From an uncultured Alphaproteobacteria bacterium (GTDB taxonomy: Bacteria > Pseudomonadota > Alphaproteobacteria > Methylaequorales > Methylaequoraceae), in contig CACNAV010000001.1 of assembly GCA_902618535.1 (NCBI GenBank), positions 1-64,000 of the forward strand: a stretch of DNA of 64,000 nt, in the 5' to 3' direction. Position numbers and translations under genes: made by a program. How positions within the stretch are numbered: the first letter of the stretch is position 1; every line of letters starts with the position of its first letter. The notes under the pieces were generated by a model, which saw only the letters and a program-made list of their open reading frames with translations, had not been told where the DNA came from and did no database searches. Positions 60,466-64,000 of this stretch are shown here, one piece after another.

Positions 60466-61758
60466 TCAAAGTTTTGATATCTCATCATAGATTGTATTTC
60501 TGACTTTGTTTATTTCCTCTTTATTTTTGATAAACTTACTTGCAACATCTATAATTTTATTAGCAGCTGATTCTCTTTTTTTTGACCTAACGTTATTAAT
60601 TTCAACTACCTTTTCTTGGTTTCTAACTTGTGATCTTTGTCTACAAATCTCTGATATATGCTTAGTTATTAACGAAATATGATTGACAAAATTATAATAA
60701 AAGTTATTTTTTTCAAAATCATCGCGTCTACCATTAGGGACAAGCTTTGGACTTAAAATATGAAGCTCACCAATAGTCCAAGCATTGAATCTTGACTCTT
60801 GAAACTGATCTAAGAAAATTGTGTTTTCACCAATTTGAATATTACCAACACGCGCTCTTAATCCTGGGAGTGCAGTGCTTTTATTTATAGCGCCAAGATA
60901 TCCATGATTTAGCAAAAAGCCATATGCTAAAAGTTCATTATCATTGTCCACTATCTCTAATTTTTCTACACCATTAATATAGTCAGTAGTTGTCGAATTA
61001 AAGTCATATGAATTTCTAAATGTTCTAGTTATCGCTGTTTCACCATTAAGTAAAATATTATGATACGAAATTTTAATTTTTTCTCTGAGAAGTTCATTTA
61101 TTTGATCTTTAAATTTAAAGCTATCCGAAAAAGGAACCGGAGCGACTTGAGATAGATACTTCTCGATCATCATATTGTTAAGAAGAACATCATTTTTTAA
61201 TCTGAGTATTTTTTTTAACTCAACTTTAAAATAATGTGCACCTGTATCACTTGTTTCTTCCAGTTCATGAATTGTTGAATCATCAACTATTTTTTTTAAA
61301 TCTGATTTAATTGAATGATCAACCAATAATTTTTTTAATTGTCGACAATCCCATTTCAAAGTATTTATTTTATTTTCACCAGCGCATTTACTCGTAAACA
61401 CTAACTCCTGACAATAAGCTAATCCTGCTAAACGTCCAATACCTCTAAACCCTCTTGCATCCGTACCTCTTTTGGGACTATTTCCAAATGAAAGTAGAAT
61501 TTTCAAAAACTCATTACTTGATAAACCTGTACCGTTATCTTCAATAATAATGGTTCGATCTATGTAGTTAATATTTATTTTTATTTTACCATCATCTTCT
61601 ATTGATTTTAACAAACCTTTGCTAGCAGCTTTTTCTATTGAATCAGCAGAGTTTTGGATATACTCACGATATATTGTCAAAGGTTCTAAATACATTCCTG
61701 AGGTAAGTAACTCAAGAATGTCTTTACCTACTGTTATTTGTTTTGGACTATTATTCAT
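60466..61758 (-). CDS. Hsp90/MutL-like GHKL ATPase
   Basis: 430 residues. GHKL motifs are plain: REYIQNSADSI (N box, about 32-42), IEDNGTGL (G1, about 75) and GFRGIGRLAGLAY (G2, about 105). Residues 150-350 may be a transducer-like domain; the last 70 residues are charged and helical. The fold is ATP-driven clamp opening/closing. It is 5 bases downstream of the radical SAM gene, so they act together. Such stand-alone ATPases appear in several defence-like islands. Confidence 0.8.
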   Translation of the reverse strand: MNNSPKQITVGKDILELLTSGMYLEPLTIYREYIQNSADSIEKAASKGLLKSIEDDGKIKININYIDRTIIIEDNGTGLSSNEFLKILLSFGNSPKRGTDARGFRGIGRLAGLAYCQELVFTSKCAGENKINTLKWDCRQLKKLLVDHSIKSDLKKIVDDSTIHELEETSDTGAHYFKVELKKILRLKNDVLLNNMMIEKYLSQVAPVPFSDSFKFKDQINELLREKIKISYHNILLNGETAITRTFRNSYDFNSTTTDYINGVEKLEIVDNDNELLAYGFLLNHGYLGAINKSTALPGLRARVGNIQIGENTIFLDQFQESRFNAWTIGELHILSPKLVPNGRRDDFEKNNFYYNFVNHISLITKHISEICRQRSQVRNQEKVVEINNVRSKKRESAANKIIDVASKFIKNKEEINKVRNTIYDEISKL

Positions 61759-61763
61759 ATTGA

Positions 61764-63377
61764 TTATCTACTTATAACTTTTCTCATATTTTCTTCAATC
61801 TCACTATCGGGATTATGGTCTAATCCAGCATCTTCTACAATTTCATCATCAGCCATAGCAATCTTTAGTTTATTTTTTATTTGTTTTTGTGAAGCCCAGA
61901 TTTTTCTATTTTCTTCTTCTGTCATCTGTTCATAAAAAGGAATTACATTTTTAATCTTATGATTTTCAATTTTTTTTGATTCCTTCAAATATTCTGAAGG
62001 AAAGTGTGATGCTAGAAAATCTATTAATTCTTGAACTTCCGATTCATCTAGTTTATCAAACTGTACATTAAATTCTTCTAGTTCAGCTCGACCTCCATAT
62101 TTCTCATACCAATCTCTATTAAAAATAAAATCATGTGGCATTCTTAAAATTTTTAGAAATTCATCTTCAGTATTACCAAACGCTTTTTTAAAGAATTCAG
62201 GTGCACCACTTACTACTCCATGAGTAGCCTGAAGAATAATTTGAATTGAGCGTAAATAATATTTATTCCAATGTTCACCAATATGCCCTCTATCAGGTCT
62301 ATCTGTTGGTTGATACCTCATCGGAAAAGAATAAATTTGGGTACCTAATTCTTCATTAAGGCTGACGTTAATTCTCATTCTTTGAAACAAATCATTTGGT
62401 GTATCATGAAAATTATACAGCATGTAATTTGATAAAAAATTCAAACCTGAAGCACTTGCATAGCGAACAGCTTGCTCATAGGGTTTCATTAAGCCGACAT
62501 GATCAAATGCAATCCTAAGTGGTGATAAACATATTCTACTTAACTGCTTCATAAAATGTTCTGATTTAGCTAGAATTCTAGCATCTACACCTTGATTAAA
62601 ATCAACGCGTCTTTGAACTTTTTTACCCGTTTTAGGATTCACCATGGTTGCACCTCTTGCAAAACCTAAATCTACAACTTCATCAATTATCTCCTTTAAT
62701 CGTGGAGAGGCCACTACATTATTATCCATTAAAATTAAATCTTTTTTTTGACCATATAGTTTTTCAATTCCACCAACTATTTTGCTAAGCGGTGGCATTT
62801 CACGCATTCCACCCTCAAGTTTTGGTACTCCACAAAAAGCACATTTTCTAACACACCCTCTGGTTGCGTAGGCGAAATAAGCATCATGAACAGGATATTT
62901 ATACTCAATTTGTTCAAGAATACTATAATCAGGTATTAGGTCCTCAATGGGGGTGCTATCTATATCATCGGAATATAACTCCTCTTCAAAATCATCGAGT
63001 TGTAACGATTCTGCTGGGGATTTGTCAAGTAAGCCTTGAATGAAACGAATTCCTCTCCATTTATCCTGAGACAAAAACTTCTCATGCATAAGTGAAGCAG
63101 CTATTCCACCTACAAAAATCTTATCGTGCTGTTGATTAACTAACTTGGAAGCATATTCAATTGTTTCAGAAATTTTATTCCATTCAAAAGAAAACAATGT
63201 TGTAATGTAAATTCTGTCCCAGACAATACTTTCCGCACTTTTATCTTCACCCTTAATAAATTTAACATTATCTTTTTTACCATTGGGACCGTGGTATTGA
63301 GCTATTTTCATTAAACCCAAAGGGGGATATTTGTTTTTATACCCCGGTTCAATTAACAAGATATTTTTATTTGCCAT
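61764..63377 (-). CDS. radical SAM protein with N-terminal B12-binding-like domain
   Basis: 537 residues. The iron-sulfur motif CVRKCAFCG (C-x3-C-x2-C, residues about 180-190) is in TRGCVRKCAFCGVPKLEGG. The first 150 residues have a Rossmann outline (ILLIEPGYKNKYPPLGLMKIA; IFVGGIAASLM) like cobalamin-binding domains of the B12-radical SAM class, but the His ligand motif DxHxxG is not clear. The final 90 residues are acidic and specific. The chemistry is not known. The gene is paired with the GHKL ATPase. Confidence 0.85.
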   Translation of the reverse strand: MANKNILLIEPGYKNKYPPLGLMKIAQYHGPNGKKDNVKFIKGEDKSAESIVWDRIYITTLFSFEWNKISETIEYASKLVNQQHDKIFVGGIAASLMHEKFLSQDKWRGIRFIQGLLDKSPAESLQLDDFEEELYSDDIDSTPIEDLIPDYSILEQIEYKYPVHDAYFAYATRGCVRKCAFCGVPKLEGGMREMPPLSKIVGGIEKLYGQKKDLILMDNNVVASPRLKEIIDEVVDLGFARGATMVNPKTGKKVQRRVDFNQGVDARILAKSEHFMKQLSRICLSPLRIAFDHVGLMKPYEQAVRYASASGLNFLSNYMLYNFHDTPNDLFQRMRINVSLNEELGTQIYSFPMRYQPTDRPDRGHIGEHWNKYYLRSIQIILQATHGVVSGAPEFFKKAFGNTEDEFLKILRMPHDFIFNRDWYEKYGGRAELEEFNVQFDKLDESEVQELIDFLASHFPSEYLKESKKIENHKIKNVIPFYEQMTEEENRKIWASQKQIKNKLKIAMADDEIVEDAGLDHNPDSEIEENMRKVISR

Positions 63378-63426
63378 ATACTATATATATTAAAAAAAGA
63401 AAAAAAGTTTAACTATATCTTGTATT

Positions 63427-64000
63427 TTACTTACTTTTTAAATGTTTCTCAACTTGTGCTTTAATTTTTTCTAACAGATTAATTACACTATAATTTTTTT
63501 CTTTTATATCTTTGTCTATTGCTGGTCGAATTTTATGAAAGTCCTCGGCAATTTTTGTTAATTTTGTAAAATTATTTGATTTTTTTCCTGATTCTCTTGC
63601 CCATTCGTCTAAGGAGTCAAAATTATTATCAGTTGCAAAGTTTTTTATATGTTTTCTTCCCATTTTTGAATTATAAGCAGACTTAAATAAATCTCTGAGA
63701 GTCGTAGCTCCAGTATTATTTTTTTTGCTTAAAAAAAGTTGAATAAGATGCTTTTCAAATTTATCAATATTAAAAGGGTTATTAGGGTCTTTGTTACATA
63801 ATTCAAAATTTTTAGATGAATCCTGTAAATCTACATACCACTCAAAATAACTATATAAGTTTTCTTTGTTAATATTGTGACTTTCCATTTTTTGGATAGT
63901 TTTTATGCCTTTTTTTGCCGCTGCTTTAACCTTTGTTTTTTGAAACTGATCCTCAGCAATCAATTCAATAGCTTCATTTTCTGATAATTTAGAATCTTTT
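63427..64000 (-). CDS. helical protein, unknown, 5' end beyond the window
   Basis: The frame continues open to the right edge (a TTG at 63963 is not a convincing start; residues KLSENEAIELIAEDQ lie before it). The visible 191 residues are basic and helical with KKGIKTIQKMESHN and a C-terminal LLEKIKAQVEKHL. It lies 49 bases before the radical SAM gene and likely belongs to the same transcript. Not recognised. Confidence 0.6.
   Translation of the reverse strand, partial: KDSKLSENEAIELIAEDQFQKTKVKAAAKKGIKTIQKMESHNINKENLYSYFEWYVDLQDSSKNFELCNKDPNNPFNIDKFEKHLIQLFLSKKNNTGATTLRDLFKSAYNSKMGRKHIKNFATDNNFDSLDEWARESGKKSNNFTKLTKIAEDFHKIRPAIDKDIKEKNYSVINLLEKIKAQVEKHLKSK

Noticed and set aside
41224-64000. 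Second att copy (tRNA-Thr 3' end) marking the island's right end
   Set aside because: I scanned for the T-arm/acceptor sequence and did not see it; the end is probably outside the window. A by-eye scan can miss it.

Overview
The window is very AT-rich, standard-code bacterial DNA. The conserved block mltB-rlpA-dacC/F-tmk-holB-metG-tatD-MBL hydrolase (25.0-32.6 kb), with yajQ, panD and a tRNA-Thr(UGU), is an order I associate with alphaproteobacteria. The small tightly packed low-GC genes suggest a marine, streamlined lineage (SAR11/HIMB59-like), but no taxonomic marker in the window settles this.

Region 1 (1-24.9 kb) is a surface-polysaccharide locus. On the left are a FemAB-like transferase (cut by the window edge), a carbamoyltransferase, methyltransferases, two tandemly duplicated SDR enzymes, an asparagine-synthase-type amidotransferase, a WbmS-like deacetylase and a formyltransferase. 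These recall loci that build amidated, formylated or carbamoylated uronic-acid O-antigens. A minus-strand operon (17.4 down to 8.9 kb) begins with a WbpB-WbpD-WbpE-like trio for a diacetamido-uronic acid and continues with three glycosyltransferases. A divergent plus-strand operon (17.9-24.9 kb) combines HddA-like and HddC-like enzymes (GDP-heptose), a Gmd-like 4,6-dehydratase, a ColD-like PLP enzyme whose catalytic lysine is histidine, an orphan thiamine E1 alpha/beta pair without E2 or E3, and an SDR. I read this as a candidate pathway to a GDP-linked deoxyheptose with a two-carbon branch.

Region 2 (25.0-41.3 kb) is core housekeeping: tRNA charging, DNA replication, cell wall, pantothenate, a thiamine decarboxylase/synthase, an aldehyde dehydrogenase, an FMN hydroxy-acid oxidase and a DEAH helicase.

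Region 3 (41.3-64.0 kb) starts exactly behind tRNA-Thr and looks like an integrated genomic island: an AlpA-type excisionase/regulator, a HTH protein, small-alarmone-hydrolase and repeat-protein genes driven by duplicated, nearly leaderless promoters, RecQ with a GIY-YIG nuclease bracketed by two Sel1-AlbA_2 (Schlafen-type) proteins, a 13-gene minus-strand operon (HNH nuclease, HIT protein, small secreted and membrane proteins, including four tiny membrane peptides too short for normal annotation), a periplasmic-looking TPR-CHAT protease convergent with a sigma factor/membrane anti-sigma operon, a structured-RNA/terminator region, a stack of tiny phage-like genes behind tandem palindromic operators, and an Hsp90-like ATPase with a radical SAM enzyme. 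No integrase is in the window; the right end of the island is beyond it.

The strongest candidates for an undescribed system are the CHAT protease-sigma-anti-sigma module (53.8-58.8 kb), the adjacent HNH/HIT/tiny-membrane-peptide operon (49.4-53.8 kb), and the orphan-E1 deoxyheptose operon (17.9-24.9 kb).
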